DNA of 64,000 nucleotides, from positions 2,200,501 to 2,264,500 of the forward strand of contig NZ_CP058350.1 in the NCBI RefSeq assembly GCF_005860795.2. Reading direction: 5' to 3'. The translations under genes were made by a program, and so were the position numbers. The notes below the pieces were generated by a model. That model searched no databases. It saw only the letters and a program-made list of their open reading frames with translations, and had not been told where the DNA came from. Positions 38,169 to 49,098 of the stretch are shown here, in pieces (within the stretch, counting starts at the first letter, position 1; each line of letters opens with the position of its first letter). The DNA comes from Peteryoungia desertarenae. Its GTDB lineage: Bacteria > Pseudomonadota > Alphaproteobacteria > Rhizobiales > Rhizobiaceae.

Positions 38169-38816
38169 ATGGCCGCCGCAACGTCAGCATCCGTGAAAAT
38201 CGCCCGCCGTGGGCTGATGTTGGTCATCTCGTCGCCGTCAGGCGCGGGCAAGTCGACGATCGCCCGCACTCTGCTGGATATAGACAAGCAGATCAGCCTT
38301 TCGGTCAGTGTCACGACACGAGCGCGCCGCCAGAGCGAGATTGAGGGTGTCCATTACCGCTTCGTCTCCCAGCGCGAATTCGAGCGCATGCGCGACAGCG
38401 ACTCCCTGCTCGAATGGGCCGAGGTGCATGGCAATTTCTATGGAACCCCCCGCGAGGCCGTTGAGACGGCGATGGGCGAGGGCCGCGACATGCTGTTCGA
38501 CATCGACTGGCAGGGTGCCCAGCAGCTGCAGGAAAAGATGTCCGCTGACGTCGTATCGATCTTCATTCTGCCGCCGACCATGGCAGAGCTTCAATCAAGG
38601 CTTCATCGTCGGGCCGAGGATAGCGAGGATGTCATTCAGACGCGCCTTGCCAATTCCAAGGCCGAAATCTCCCATTGGCGTGAATATGACTATGTGATTG
38701 TCAACGACGACCTGAATACGGCCTTTGATGCAGTTCAATCCATCGTCAAAGCCGAGCGTTTGCGTCGAGACCGTCGCCACGGTCTTTTTGACTTTGTCGA
38801 GACCCTGGTCAGCTAG
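38169..38816 (+). CDS. gmk: Guanylate kinase
   Basis: 215 residues. Phosphorylates GMP to GDP. P-loop [29 protein letters not shown] (GMP site), [20 protein letters not shown] and RLANSKAEI are all in place. GGAG lies 7 bases before the ATG, and the gene follows yicC after 3 bases. Next gene is a chemoreceptor after a 267-base gap with no ORF. Confidence 0.96.
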   Translation: MAAATSASVKIARRGLMLVISSPSGAGKSTIARTLLDIDKQISLSVSVTTRARRQSEIEGVHYRFVSQREFERMRDSDSLLEWAEVHGNFYGTPREAVETAMGEGRDMLFDIDWQGAQQLQEKMSADVVSIFILPPTMAELQSRLHRRAEDSEDVIQTRLANSKAEISHWREYDYVIVNDDLNTAFDAVQSIVKAERLRRDRRHGLFDFVETLVS

Positions 38817-39083
38817 GCTGAAAGGCGAACGAGAACAGGGTTGCGCGTGCAAGCTGTGAGTTCATCGCGACCCCAAGGGGTATTCGCTGTCGTGTGTGGC
38901 AGGCAACCTTGAACGGCGTTCCGAACCTGTTGCGTCTCTGGCTCACTTCATCGGAATAATCGCCTATAGGCAAAAGTTGTTATTTTTGTTTGTCTAATGT
39001 TTAACCGCCTCAGATTGAACATCACGGTGTCGTGATGGGCAGTTGATCGGGATCATTCATCTGGGCCCGACGGGAGAGTGGAA

Positions 39084-41273
39084 ATGCGCTTGACGGATGT
39101 TTCGGTAACATGGCGGCTAGCCATGGCCCTTGCCGTGCCGCTGATTGCTGTGGCCGGACTTGGATATGTGGAAGTTTCCAATACCTATCTGGCCTACGCC
39201 CATGCCCGCCACCTTGGGGAGGTGAGCACTGACTTGGGGGTAATCGGGGACGTGGTTCATGCTTTGCAGTCCGAGCGGGCTGAGGTCGTCGGATTGCTCT
39301 CCAGCCAGGGCGCCGAACACCGTGCAGAACTTAATGAAGCGATTGAGCAGTCCACGCCCCTTCTCGCGGCCATGCAGAAGGTGATGGCAGACATTCGCGC
39401 GGAAAATGATCCCCGGCTTTTGACGCATGAGAAGAAGCTGAACGCCACTCTCGCAACGCTTCCGGACGTTCGCTCTCGCGCTGCTGCCCTTTCGATTTCG
39501 AATGCCGATGCCTTTGCCTATTACACGGGCCTCATTCATCAGTTGATGGGCGCGTCCCGCGAGTTTTCGCTTGCCGTTGGTGCCAAGGGCGTTGTCGGCA
39601 AGATGATGGCCTATAGCCTTCTGATGAATGCCAAGGAGATTGCAGGGCAGGAACGGGGACTGGGCCACAAGTTCATCGCAAGCGGTCAGATTGACCCTAG
39701 CCGCTATCTGGAATTTGTCGGCATGTATGGCTCCCAGAACTCCCTGATTGCTCAATATCTGGAGCTTCTGCCGGACGAAATGCGGGACGACTACCGAAAC
39801 ACGCTGCATACCGATGACTCAGCTGCCGTTGAAGCCATTCGGGCGGCCATGCTGGAAGGTGGTCGGAGTGCCGACCTGAATGGGCTTGATGATCAGGAAT
39901 GGCTCTTGCGCTCGGCGCGGCGTATCGAGCGACTGAAGGAACTCGAAAACGAGACTCTGGCAAACATCCTGTCGGACAGCAAGGCCATGGCAGATGCGGA
40001 ATACCAGCACTTGCTCAAGGTCGCCGGTGCCACCAGCATGGCTGTCGTGTTCGCCTCCTTCTTTGGCATCTCGCTGTCGTTGACGGTGGTACGCCCGTTG
40101 CGCGCGTTGACCGGCACGATGCACAAGCTCGCAGCCGGTGAGGTCGATGTCGACTTGATCCGGACCGATAGCAAGGATGAGATCGGGCAAATGGGGCACG
40201 CTGTTCAAGACTACATAGCTTTGGCCAAAGCACGCATGGAAAAGGAGCGCCTTGATCAGGAGGCGGCCGAAGCCCTGAAGCGGGCCAGCGAAGAGGCGGA
40301 ACAGCGCGAACGGGCAGCACGTGCGGCTGAAATTGCCTTCGCCGTGGACCATCTCGCAAAAGGTCTTGAAGCACTTGCCGCAGGCAATATCGGTTTCCGC
40401 CTTGGTGAACCCTTCGCGGGTCACCTCGATGCGCTGCGCACCAGCTTCAACGGCTCCATGGATCGCCTTTGCCAGATCATGAGCAACATCCGGGCCAGTA
40501 CGGCCCAGCTGCATGGCGGCTCCCACGAACTACAACTGGCCGCAAATGACCTTGCCAAACGAACGGAGCGTCAGGCTGCTGCCTTGGAAGAGGCGGCTGC
40601 GTCGATCAGCCAGATAACGACGTCCATCGAAAGCGCTGCCCAGAGGGCGCAGGAAGCCGGAGGACTTGTCCGCGATGCAACGCTCGCAGCGCAACGCTCG
40701 GGGACTGTTGTCGATGAGACGGTCAAGGCGATGCAGCATATCGAACAGTCCTCAGGTCAGATCGGGCAGATCATTTCCGTAATCGACGAGATTGCGTTCC
40801 AGACAAACCTGCTGGCGCTCAATGCCGGGGTCGAGGCCGCCCGCGCCGGCGAAAGCGGACGGGGCTTCGCCGTTGTGGCCCAGGAGGTTCGCGAACTGGC
40901 CCAGCGTTCGGCCACGGCCGCACGAGAAATCAAGTCACTGATCGTGCGGTCTGCCCAGGAAGTCGATGCGGGCGTCAAACTGGTCGGACAGACGGGTGAC
41001 GCGCTTCGCGGCATTGAAGATCACGTGCTGCAGATCAATCAGCAGGTTCTGGCAATCGCCTCTGCCGCCAACGAACAGTCGGCAGCGCTCAAGGAAATCA
41101 GCCAGGCGGTGGGGCAGATGGATCAGGTGACGCAACAGAATGCAGCCATGGTGGAAGAGGCCAGTGCGGCAACAAGCGGTGTCGCAGCGGAAGCCGATCG
41201 CTTGAATGATCAGATCGCGATGTTCAAGCTCCCGGCCACCAATACCGGTAACAGCGCCCGTCAGGCAGCCTGA
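39084..41273 (+). CDS. Methyl-accepting chemotaxis protein with NIT-like sensor
   Basis: 729-residue transmembrane chemoreceptor. TM1 near residues 10-30; periplasmic region 35-310 resembles the nitrate/nitrite-sensing NIT domain ([12 protein letters not shown]...). TM2 near 315-335, HAMP to about 390, a coiled coil, then a second HAMP-like region ([13 protein letters not shown]), and the MCP signalling domain with the tip [23 protein letters not shown]. No C-terminal CheR pentapeptide is seen. ATG at 39084 fits GGGAG better than the GTG two codons earlier. The nitrate ligand is inference. Its stop abuts the rsmA stop. Confidence 0.9.
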   Translation: MRLTDVSVTWRLAMALAVPLIAVAGLGYVEVSNTYLAYAHARHLGEVSTDLGVIGDVVHALQSERAEVVGLLSSQGAEHRAELNEAIEQSTPLLAAMQKVMADIRAENDPRLLTHEKKLNATLATLPDVRSRAAALSISNADAFAYYTGLIHQLMGASREFSLAVGAKGVVGKMMAYSLLMNAKEIAGQERGLGHKFIASGQIDPSRYLEFVGMYGSQNSLIAQYLELLPDEMRDDYRNTLHTDDSAAVEAIRAAMLEGGRSADLNGLDDQEWLLRSARRIERLKELENETLANILSDSKAMADAEYQHLLKVAGATSMAVVFASFFGISLSLTVVRPLRALTGTMHKLAAGEVDVDLIRTDSKDEIGQMGHAVQDYIALAKARMEKERLDQEAAEALKRASEEAEQRERAARAAEIAFAVDHLAKGLEALAAGNIGFRLGEPFAGHLDALRTSFNGSMDRLCQIMSNIRASTAQLHGGSHELQLAANDLAKRTERQAAALEEAAASISQITTSIESAAQRAQEAGGLVRDATLAAQRSGTVVDETVKAMQHIEQSSGQIGQIISVIDEIAFQTNLLALNAGVEAARAGESGRGFAVVAQEVRELAQRSATAAREIKSLIVRSAQEVDAGVKLVGQTGDALRGIEDHVLQINQQVLAIASAANEQSAALKEISQAVGQMDQVTQQNAAMVEEASAATSGVAAEADRLNDQIAMFKLPATNTGNSARQAA

Positions 41274-42101
41274 TCAGAGCAGGTTGGCGATCCTGCAGAA
41301 TTCCTCGACGCTCAGCGTTTCTGCCCGGCGTTGAGGGTCAATCTCCGCTCGGGCCAGCAAGGCCTCTCCGCCAACTGGCTTCAGGCTCTGGCGCAGCATC
41401 TTTCGCCGCTGGCCGAATGCAGCCTGCGTTACCTTCTCCAGCCTCTCGGGATCGCAGGGCAGGGGCGTTTCGATCGGCACAAGATGCACGACGGTCGAGG
41501 TCACCTTGGGGGGCGGCGTGAACGCCTGCGGCGGGATATCAAAGGCCATATGCGCCTCCGTCCGCCAGCCGCAGAGAACGCCAAGCCTGCCGTAGTGGTT
41601 GTCGTCCTGACGCGCCACGATCCGTTGCCCCACTTCCTTCTGGAACATCAGCGTCAGGGACTGCCAGAAGGGCGGCCATTGGCGTGGCAACAGCCAATTG
41701 ACCAGCAATTGGGTGCCGACATTGTAGGGCAGGTTCGCGATGAACTTGACCGCCTCACCTGGCGCGAGGCTTTCGAAATCCGTCTTCAGTGCGTCGCCTT
41801 CAATTACCTCAAGCTGGCCTGGATAATGGTCGGCAATTTCCTTGAGCGCCGGCAGACAACGCGGATCACGCTCGATGGCAATGACCTTCTTCGCGCCCAG
41901 TGCCAGGATTGCTCTGGTAAGACCGCCCGGACCTGGCCCAACTTCGATCACCGTCACCCCTTCGAGCGAACCGGCATTGCGAGCCACCTTCTGGGTCAGA
42001 TTGAGATCGAGCAGAAAGTTCTGTCCAAGCGCCTTCTTGGCGTCGAGACCATGACGCGCGATCACCTCGCGCAGCGGCGGCAAGCCGTCGAGCGCGGCCA
42101 T
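41274..42101 (-). CDS. rsmA: 16S rRNA dimethyladenosine transferase
   Basis: 275-residue SAM-dependent methyltransferase (KsgA) that dimethylates two adjacent adenines in helix 45 of 16S rRNA. SAM-binding [15 protein letters not shown] and the catalytic [11 protein letters not shown] (NLPY) are intact. Start overlaps the pdxA stop by one base (TGATG). Its stop lies directly against that of the opposite-strand chemoreceptor gene. Confidence 0.96.
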   Translation of the reverse strand: MAALDGLPPLREVIARHGLDAKKALGQNFLLDLNLTQKVARNAGSLEGVTVIEVGPGPGGLTRAILALGAKKVIAIERDPRCLPALKEIADHYPGQLEVIEGDALKTDFESLAPGEAVKFIANLPYNVGTQLLVNWLLPRQWPPFWQSLTLMFQKEVGQRIVARQDDNHYGRLGVLCGWRTEAHMAFDIPPQAFTPPPKVTSTVVHLVPIETPLPCDPERLEKVTQAAFGQRRKMLRQSLKPVGGEALLARAEIDPQRRAETLSVEEFCRIANLL

Positions 42102-43132
42102 CAGGCGACTGCCCGATGACGGGTGGTGATCCGATCAGCGAGACGAAGTGCCTCAATCAGACTGTCAGCACGGGCGACGCCGGAGCCGGCAATGCCGAAG
42201 GCTGTCCCGTGATCGGGTGATGTTCGAACGAATGGCAGCCCGAGGGTGACATTGACTGACTCGTCAAAGCCGAGAGCCTTGACCGGGATCAGGGCCTGAT
42301 CGTGATACATGCAGATCGCAACATCATAGCGGCGGCGTGCCTCGTCGTGAAACATGGTATCGGCGGGAAGGGGGCCAAAGGCATCGATACCCTCATCCCT
42401 CAAGTGCCGAATGGCCGGGTGAATGATCTGATCATCTTCCTTGCCAATGCTTCCGCCTTCGCCGGCATGCGGATTGAGCCCGGCTACAGCCAGTCGCGGC
42501 GCCTCGATGTCAAAGCGATCCTGGAGATCATGCGCCACGATCCTGCAGGTTTCGATGATGGCTGCCTGAGACAGGGCGGTCGGTACATCTTTCAGGGGAA
42601 TATGGATGGTGACCGGCACCGCCCGCAACTTGGGTCCGGCAAGCATCATGACCGGTGTGACGGGATTGCCGGTTCGACGCGCTGAAAGGTCCGCCAGAAA
42701 TTCGGTATGGCCTGGAAAGCCGAAACCGGCCTCGTAAAGAACAGACTTTGCAATCGGATTTGTCACGACGGCACGAATTTCGCCCTTGAAGCAAAGATCA
42801 ACCGCCATCTCGATGGCCGATATTGTGCCGCGGGCATGCGCGACATGCGGCTTGCCGGCAGCAACATCCACTCCTGTGGGAATTGGGAGAACAGGCAGGG
42901 CGGTCTCAAACAGCTTCACCGCATTCGCGACGGTGGATTCCTCGATATTGGCGTCCAGGCCAAGTTGCCGTGCCCGAACGGCGAGCACGGCGGGATCGCC
43001 GATATAGACAAATGCAGGCACATTGGCCTCGCGACGCATCACCCATGCAAGCAAGGCGATGTCGGGGCCTATGCCTGCGGGATCACCTTGGGTGAGACCG
43101 AGAGCAGCGACGGCATGATTGAACTGGGTCAA
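42101..43132 (-). CDS. pdxA: 4-hydroxythreonine-4-phosphate dehydrogenase
   Basis: 343-residue NAD-dependent enzyme of pyridoxal phosphate synthesis. Metal-binding histidines appear in [22 protein letters not shown] and [25 protein letters not shown] opens the protein. It lies between a surA-like gene (19 bases) and rsmA (overlapping), the conserved surA-pdxA-rsmA order. Confidence 0.95.
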   Translation of the reverse strand: MTQFNHAVAALGLTQGDPAGIGPDIALLAWVMRREANVPAFVYIGDPAVLAVRARQLGLDANIEESTVANAVKLFETALPVLPIPTGVDVAAGKPHVAHARGTISAIEMAVDLCFKGEIRAVVTNPIAKSVLYEAGFGFPGHTEFLADLSARRTGNPVTPVMMLAGPKLRAVPVTIHIPLKDVPTALSQAAIIETCRIVAHDLQDRFDIEAPRLAVAGLNPHAGEGGSIGKEDDQIIHPAIRHLRDEGIDAFGPLPADTMFHDEARRRYDVAICMYHDQALIPVKALGFDESVNVTLGLPFVRTSPDHGTAFGIAGSGVARADSLIEALRLADRITTRHRAVA

Positions 43133-43151
43133 GAAAGCCTCGCGGGCACGA

Positions 43152-44096
43152 TCACCGGACTACGATCTGCGCCTTCGAACGCAGTTCTTCGAGATATTTA
43201 TCCGAATTCTCGTTGCTCCCGGACTGCTCCTTGCCAAGGTCTTCTGCACGGAACACGATTTCGGCAGCGACGTCATCCGACACCTGGCGCTGGTTGCATA
43301 TCGCCAGATATTCCACACCGCGATCGGTTACCCGGGTCGCTGTTGTTCCATTCTTGGCCTTTTCAATCAGCGGCTTCCACTCCGGCGGCAATTCCGGCTC
43401 CATCACACGACCGAGGTTGCGAATGGAGACATCGAGATAATTGCGTGCAAATTCCATGGAACCTTCGCAACCGGGGAATTGGCTGCGAGACTTTTCGGCC
43501 TCTGCCTTGCGCCGGTTGGTAATGCCTTTCTTCGAGGCGGGTACCACGAAGATCACCTGCTGAAGGAAGTATTCCGTGGTGACGGGCTTTTCCTTGTTTT
43601 CAAGCAAACGCGTGACCAGTTCCTGATTGGTAAGACGGCCTCGTGAGCCTGCACCATAGCGCGCATTGACCAGACGCGGCCAACTCATCGACACGGCGAT
43701 GAATGCCTTGAAGTGTTCCGCGCCAACGCCGGCCTGATTCAAGACGCCCGTCAACTGGCTGGCCGACAGATTGTTGGACTCGGCAAATCGATTAAAGGCT
43801 GCGTCCACCTCCGATACGCTGACGGACATGCCGACTCGGGAAATCTCCTGCCGCTTCAGCGCTTCCTCGATCAGTTCTTCCCTGGCAATGGCCTGAAGAT
43901 TCCCGCTTCGACGCTGCAGCCGCAGAAAGGCTGCGCGACGATTCACGTCGCTATTGGTAATCGCGGATTTGTTTACAACAGCGACCACCTGAGTTGCAGC
44001 TTGCGCTGGCATTGTCGCAGGGGTCGGGCCAATGCTGAAAGACAAAGCAATCACAGTGGCGATCAGAATGTGCTTAGCCTTGTAAACAGAGGCCAT
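43152..44096 (-). CDS. SurA-like periplasmic chaperone
   Basis: 314 residues with a signal peptide ([24 protein letters not shown]). The SurA N-terminal chaperone domain is recognisable ([27 protein letters not shown]...[15 protein letters not shown]). The single following parvulin-like segment ([12 protein letters not shown] to ICNQRQVSD) is poorly conserved and probably lacks prolyl isomerase activity; the second parvulin domain of E. coli SurA is absent. Likely escorts outer-membrane proteins such as LptD, its upstream neighbour. ATG at 44096 fits the signal peptide; the longer ORF does not. Confidence 0.82.
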   Translation of the reverse strand: MASVYKAKHILIATVIALSFSIGPTPATMPAQAATQVVAVVNKSAITNSDVNRRAAFLRLQRRSGNLQAIAREELIEEALKRQEISRVGMSVSVSEVDAAFNRFAESNNLSASQLTGVLNQAGVGAEHFKAFIAVSMSWPRLVNARYGAGSRGRLTNQELVTRLLENKEKPVTTEYFLQQVIFVVPASKKGITNRRKAEAEKSRSQFPGCEGSMEFARNYLDVSIRNLGRVMEPELPPEWKPLIEKAKNGTTATRVTDRGVEYLAICNQRQVSDDVAAEIVFRAEDLGKEQSGSNENSDKYLEELRSKAQIVVR

Positions 44097-44211
44097 CTGT
44101 CGTCCTTTCCCTCCGGCAGCGAGTGGCTGACGGATGTGTGTCGTCTCAATTTCGTTGCTTGGCCGAGAAATTGCACAATCCATACGGCAAAACAATGGCC
44201 CTGCGATCACG

Positions 44212-46554
44212 CTATTGCGTTCCAAGCTGTATGTCACCCAGGGTCCGGAAGGTCAGGCGACCCATGACCGTCCAGTCATTCGCGGTCTTATTGGCCGGAT
44301 CATAGGTGTCCGAATAGGAGATCGACAGGACCGTGCATTCATCGGCATAGGAGATACCGATTGCCCGACTGCTGAACTTGTTTGCGTCGATATCATAATT
44401 CACGCCACCAAACACCGACCAGTACTCGCTGACCTTCAGGGATGAAGACGTCGAAACGGACTGGTTGTCGTTCGTGAAGCCGTATTGCGGTTGAGCTTCA
44501 AGCTGCGTGAATGTCACGCTTGCCTGATAGCGGTCCCGCGAAACCGATGCACTGACGTCTGTGCGGCGCAGTTCCAGGGACTTTTCGTCAAGCCTGACGC
44601 TGGTGCTCAATGAAAGGCCCATCGGTGTGTCGAGGCCGGCCATCGCAACAAAATCCGAGACATCCGTTTCAAGTCCGGAATTCACACCGATATTGAGAAG
44701 GTCGGATGTCGCAAAGGAGTTCACACCACCGATATGGTAGGACTGCCCCAGCAGAGCGCGCACACCGAAGCCATTGTCGAAAGTTCCGGTGTAGCGGACA
44801 CCAAGATTGGCCCTTGTGCCGCCTTCGACACGATCGAAGCCTGAGAACTTGTCGCGCTGGAACAGGTTTGTCGCATCGAACACGAAGCTTTGAGCGTCTT
44901 CGTTCGGCAGTGAGCCTGCAAGCTGCTCATTGTTGCGCACGAAGATCTGCCCGATCGGCTCAATGATATGGCTGCTGTTGTTGGTCGTGATCAGCCACGG
45001 ATAACGCGCCTCGAGGCCCGCCGTCATCATGTAGCGTGTCTCGCCATTCTCGGTCGTGAAGTTGCCGGAATAGCCAACAGGTCCGTCATCGATCGCAAGT
45101 CCGAACGCATCGCCCCGCGCGGCAAGAATTGGCGTGAGTTCGAGGCCACCGGGCGCAATGAAGCTCCGTTCCCATTCGAGTTCACCGGTCAGACGGTTCA
45201 CATTGCCCTTCACGCCATAATAACGTGTCAGGTCGTTCACGCCGTCCCGGTTCGTATCAATCCCGACAAAGTCGGTGCTGAAGCGAGACAGTGACGTGAA
45301 GTTCAAAGTGCCTGAAAGCTGGCCGCCGAAGATCGGTTCCGGCGCGTAATAGCTGTAATCGAGAACAGGCATAACCGTCGCCTGCTTCTTTTCGGCTGTA
45401 TCGTTGAGATCCGCATCCTGAACATCGAAATAGTAGCCGCGGATGTCAAAGAAATTCCGCTCGCCAATCCCGGTCAGGTAGACCTGGTTGGTGTTCGTGG
45501 ATGCGCTGTGACCTTCGATTTCATAAGTCTTGGCGAAGTTATTGTCGGTCTGGAGCATCAGATCCCAGCCGAATGCCCAGCGGGGATTGATCTTGAAGTC
45601 ACCCTTGGTGGCCACCATGCCGCGGAAGTCACGGTTCGAATCACTCGTATTGGCCGAGAACCGATCCGAGTTCATCTGGTTGATGCCGGCAAAACGCAAA
45701 TTCGCATCGCCCGTTTCAAACCGCTGGCGAATTTCTGCTTCCAGCAGCACGCCCTGAGAGGTGTAGCCGGTCGCTGTGATGGTGGCGTCGCGCGTGTTGG
45801 AAATCGCGATATAATAAGGAACCGAGATGCCGAAGCCGAGGTTTTCCGTGGTCTTGAATGACGGGAAGAGGAAGCCGGTCTTCCGCTTCACGGTGTGATC
45901 GGGAACTTCGACAAAGGGCAGGACAGCCAGGGTATGGCCGAAGAGCTCGAACCGGGCCTTTTCCAGCCGGATCGTCTTCTTCTGGCCGTCCTGGATCACC
46001 CGCTCTGCCTTGACCTGCCATAGTGGCGGCCGTTGGGGGTTCTCGGCGCAGGGCAGACACGCGGTATAGACGCCGCGGTTCAAGATCATCTGATTGCCGG
46101 CAACACGCTCCGCAGATTCTGCGGCAAGACGTGTGTTGTCTGTCGTCTCGACCCGCAATGCACTGACAAAGCCGTCTGAGAAATTGTCGGTCACGTCGAG
46201 TGAGTCCGCATAGATGCGGTTTCCGGTCGGCTCGATCAGTTCGATGTTACCAGACGCAATCACGCGCCCACTTGCCTGGTCATATTCGACCCGACGGGCG
46301 ACCATTTGGTAGCCGGCATAGTTGATCTGCACGGCACCGGTCGCAACAACGCGATCCTGATCGCGATCATAAACGAGTTCATTGGCCGAAAGCAGCAGTT
46401 TCTGGTCTTCGGTCGTCTGGGGGAGAGGAGACGTCAAAGAATTGGATTCCTGCGCGCGTGCCTCTGGTGCGGTTGCAAGCAACGCACACACAGCAACGCC
46501 GGTCAGCAGGGCTCCAACGAGCCTTCTGATATTCTCGCGGTCACTTGCCGCCAC
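44212..46554 (-). CDS. lptD: LPS-assembly protein LptD
   Basis: 780-residue outer-membrane barrel that inserts LPS in the outer leaflet with LptE. A signal peptide (ALLTGVAVCALLATAPEARA) is followed by the OstA/LptA-like jellyroll (LLLSANELVYDRDQDRVVATGAV) and the C-terminal barrel. The protein has very few cysteines (TACLPCAEN in the middle), so the disulfide pattern differs from E. coli LptD. Start is GTG at 46554 with GGAGG 7 bases upstream; it overlaps the lptG stop by one base. Confidence 0.93.
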   Translation of the reverse strand: MAASDRENIRRLVGALLTGVAVCALLATAPEARAQESNSLTSPLPQTTEDQKLLLSANELVYDRDQDRVVATGAVQINYAGYQMVARRVEYDQASGRVIASGNIELIEPTGNRIYADSLDVTDNFSDGFVSALRVETTDNTRLAAESAERVAGNQMILNRGVYTACLPCAENPQRPPLWQVKAERVIQDGQKKTIRLEKARFELFGHTLAVLPFVEVPDHTVKRKTGFLFPSFKTTENLGFGISVPYYIAISNTRDATITATGYTSQGVLLEAEIRQRFETGDANLRFAGINQMNSDRFSANTSDSNRDFRGMVATKGDFKINPRWAFGWDLMLQTDNNFAKTYEIEGHSASTNTNQVYLTGIGERNFFDIRGYYFDVQDADLNDTAEKKQATVMPVLDYSYYAPEPIFGGQLSGTLNFTSLSRFSTDFVGIDTNRDGVNDLTRYYGVKGNVNRLTGELEWERSFIAPGGLELTPILAARGDAFGLAIDDGPVGYSGNFTTENGETRYMMTAGLEARYPWLITTNNSSHIIEPIGQIFVRNNEQLAGSLPNEDAQSFVFDATNLFQRDKFSGFDRVEGGTRANLGVRYTGTFDNGFGVRALLGQSYHIGGVNSFATSDLLNIGVNSGLETDVSDFVAMAGLDTPMGLSLSTSVRLDEKSLELRRTDVSASVSRDRYQASVTFTQLEAQPQYGFTNDNQSVSTSSSLKVSEYWSVFGGVNYDIDANKFSSRAIGISYADECTVLSISYSDTYDPANKTANDWTVMGRLTFRTLGDIQLGTQ

Positions 46555-47633
46555 TAACCATCCTCCTTGTGAAGCAGAATCGTTGCCCCCAGAGCCATGG
46601 CTACGACAACTGGGACCCAAGCCGCAATATACGGTGGCACAACACCGCTGCTTCCGAATGCTTTGACAAGCACTGTGGCAACATAAAGCACGAAGCCCGA
46701 AACGATTCCACCAAGAATCACAGTTCTCGACTGGTTAAATCGGCTAAATTTGATGGACACGGTAGCAGCGATGAGGGTCATGGCAACGAGAAGAAAGGGC
46801 AGGGCGAGCAGCGTATGCAACTGCGTCTCCAGTGCCTGGGTTGGAATCCCGAAGGATCGGGCAACTTCAATTTTCTGAAAAAGATCATAAAAAGCAACGG
46901 TTTCGGGCTGAGTCAGTCGCTCCTGAACGAAGTCCTTTCGCAAATTTGTCTCAACCCTCGCTGTGGCGAGGCGTTTCTGGACCTCTCCGGGTCGTGTCTC
47001 CAGGACATCGGTAAGGAGCCAGTAACCATCTTCCAACTTTGCCGACGCTGCGTCCTGTCGCAAAGTGATGCGCCCTTCCGCATCAAAGTAGATGAGGATG
47101 GTGTCGACCAGCAGCGTCCCTTCCTCAAGGACGGTCTTTGCACCGATAACGACATCCGTGCTGCCGCTGATCTGACGAAGCCACGGCACGGTCAAGGTCG
47201 TTGTTCTTGCTTCGCCTCGCCAATTGGCCTGGATTTCAAGAGCCTTGCTCTGTCCGTAAGCCGCAAGTGGATTGATGATCAGGGTCGTTGCGATGCCAAC
47301 GAGTATAGCCCCCAGCACAAAGGGTATCATGAACTGCCAGGCCGAAATGCCGGCAGCGCGCGCAACAACAAGTTCAGACTTGCGGTTCAGGCCGATCAGC
47401 GTGGTCATGCCAACAAAGAGACCGATGAAAGGGACGGTCTGCTGGAGGATCAGTGGCAGACGCAAGGCCGTCAGCGCGAGAGTTCCTGTCACGGTCGCGC
47501 CGGGCAGTGAGCCAAAACGACCCGAGGATTCGGTGAAATCGATCAGAAAGACGATTGAGACGACACCAAGAAAGAACCAGAAGGCCGTCAACAGATAGCG
47601 CTTCAGGAAATAGCCACCGAGAGTCCAGATCAT
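46554..47633 (-). CDS. lptG: LPS export permease LptG
   Basis: 359-residue YjgP/YjgQ-family inner-membrane protein: two helices at each side of a large periplasmic beta-jellyroll (about residues 125-265). With LptF and the ATPase LptB it extracts LPS from the inner membrane. Opening MIWTLGGYFLKRYL is typical. The ATG overlaps the lptF stop (ATGA) and AAGGAGG precedes it. Confidence 0.93.
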   Translation of the reverse strand: MIWTLGGYFLKRYLLTAFWFFLGVVSIVFLIDFTESSGRFGSLPGATVTGTLALTALRLPLILQQTVPFIGLFVGMTTLIGLNRKSELVVARAAGISAWQFMIPFVLGAILVGIATTLIINPLAAYGQSKALEIQANWRGEARTTTLTVPWLRQISGSTDVVIGAKTVLEEGTLLVDTILIYFDAEGRITLRQDAASAKLEDGYWLLTDVLETRPGEVQKRLATARVETNLRKDFVQERLTQPETVAFYDLFQKIEVARSFGIPTQALETQLHTLLALPFLLVAMTLIAATVSIKFSRFNQSRTVILGGIVSGFVLYVATVLVKAFGSSGVVPPYIAAWVPVVVAMALGATILLHKEDG

Positions 47634-48805
47634 GGCGAACCTCCTTGCTGCCCCGCCAGTCGATCCGTCGTCATGCGCCGAATGTTCGACAGCATCTGCG
47701 CCAGCAGATTGGACACGGGTCTGGGGAGTCTCGGGCGCTTACCAGTCATCAAACTGAACACGCAGACAACGATGATGCCGATCGGCAAGAGGTAAATCAG
47801 AAGCGTCAGGTTCGGTTGGCGCTCAGCCAATGACACCGTGTAGTTCGACAGGCCGAAGAGCGCAAAGCCGGACACCAGCGATCCGACCATGGGGTGCACC
47901 CGGGCCTCTCGATGTGAGCGTGCGTCCCCGCAGATGACCAATGCGATGAGGGCAAAGGCGAGAGGAAACAGCCAGATACTCAGGCGCCGATGTAGCTCGG
48001 CATGGAATCTTTCGGGTCGTTCGCGATATTGCGGCTCATCCGGATCGGGGTTCAGCAAGAATGTCAGATCCCTGTCGCGGTAGGACAGGCTCGCCTGACC
48101 GCGGTTGGCAGTCAGCTCGGAGAGGTCGAAGGAATAGGAGTCGAACCGAATGACGGTAACATTGCCTTCAAGCGTCTTCCGCTGCACTTCGCCGTCATGC
48201 ATGAGCAGCGCATCGCCACCCTCCTCAACCGCGCCCTCACGCGCGTAATAAATGAAGGATGAGTTCGGATCCCGCGAATCGGCGACCAGCAATCCTTTCA
48301 GGATACGGCCCTGACGCTCGGAGATCTGGACATAGAGCCCCTCACCCAACTGCCGGAAGGACTTCTCTTCAATCACCGTCGACAACAGGTCGGCATAGGC
48401 TGATGCGATCATCTCGCGAACACCAACACGGACCTTAGACTCGACGAAATTGACCATGAAGAATGAAAAGATGCTGAGCAGAATCGCGAGTCCAACAATT
48501 GGCCTTGCGATGATGCCACGAGGCGCACCGGCGGCATCGATGACTGCCAGCTCTGAATCATTGTTCATCGTCGTCAGGGTCTGGGTGATGCCGATCACCA
48601 GCGCAAAAGGCAGGACCGCGGAAACGAGAGTCGGCAGGATCAGTGTCGCCAGCATCATGAACGAACCGACCGACTGGCCACTATCCGTGACCAGGTTGAT
48701 CCGCTGCAGAACCTGTGTCGTCCAGATGATCGCCAGAACGGGCAACAGCGCCGTCAGAAACATCTGGACTACCCGTCGCAGTATGTAGCGTTCAAGAAGC
48801 TTCAT
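47630..48805 (-). CDS. lptF: LPS export permease LptF
   Basis: 391-residue YjgP/YjgQ-family permease, partner of LptG. MKLLERYILRRVVQMFLTALLP begins it, and the periplasmic jellyroll is followed by helices 4-6 (LSIWLFPLAFALIALVICG). First gene of the lptF-lptG-lptD-surA-pdxA-rsmA run, which encodes LPS export plus outer-membrane chaperone functions. Divergent from pepA over 293 bases that contain no other convincing ORF. Confidence 0.93.
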   Translation of the reverse strand: MKLLERYILRRVVQMFLTALLPVLAIIWTTQVLQRINLVTDSGQSVGSFMMLATLILPTLVSAVLPFALVIGITQTLTTMNNDSELAVIDAAGAPRGIIARPIVGLAILLSIFSFFMVNFVESKVRVGVREMIASAYADLLSTVIEEKSFRQLGEGLYVQISERQGRILKGLLVADSRDPNSSFIYYAREGAVEEGGDALLMHDGEVQRKTLEGNVTVIRFDSYSFDLSELTANRGQASLSYRDRDLTFLLNPDPDEPQYRERPERFHAELHRRLSIWLFPLAFALIALVICGDARSHREARVHPMVGSLVSGFALFGLSNYTVSLAERQPNLTLLIYLLPIGIIVVCVFSLMTGKRPRLPRPVSNLLAQMLSNIRRMTTDRLAGQQGGSP

Positions 48806-49098
48806 TCCGAGTCCTGTAGAAGACGCAGTCGCATCCCCACCGATTGAGCATGCCGTTCTCTACGATGCTTGTGACCATTTGGCGACCTTCGGCGAGCGCT
48901 TTTCCGCATCGGCGCTGTGCACTTTTTCAAAAGGCGCGATATTTGCAACACGCTCTCGGCGCTTCTGGGGCGATCATGAAGGACGTGATGAATCAATTGC
49001 AGGCAGATTGATTTTGCTCGCACTTCGCCCTTGCATTGACGGATTTGAAATGGGCATGATCGCTTCGACTTTTCATGACAAGCGTTCAAGGACAGATC

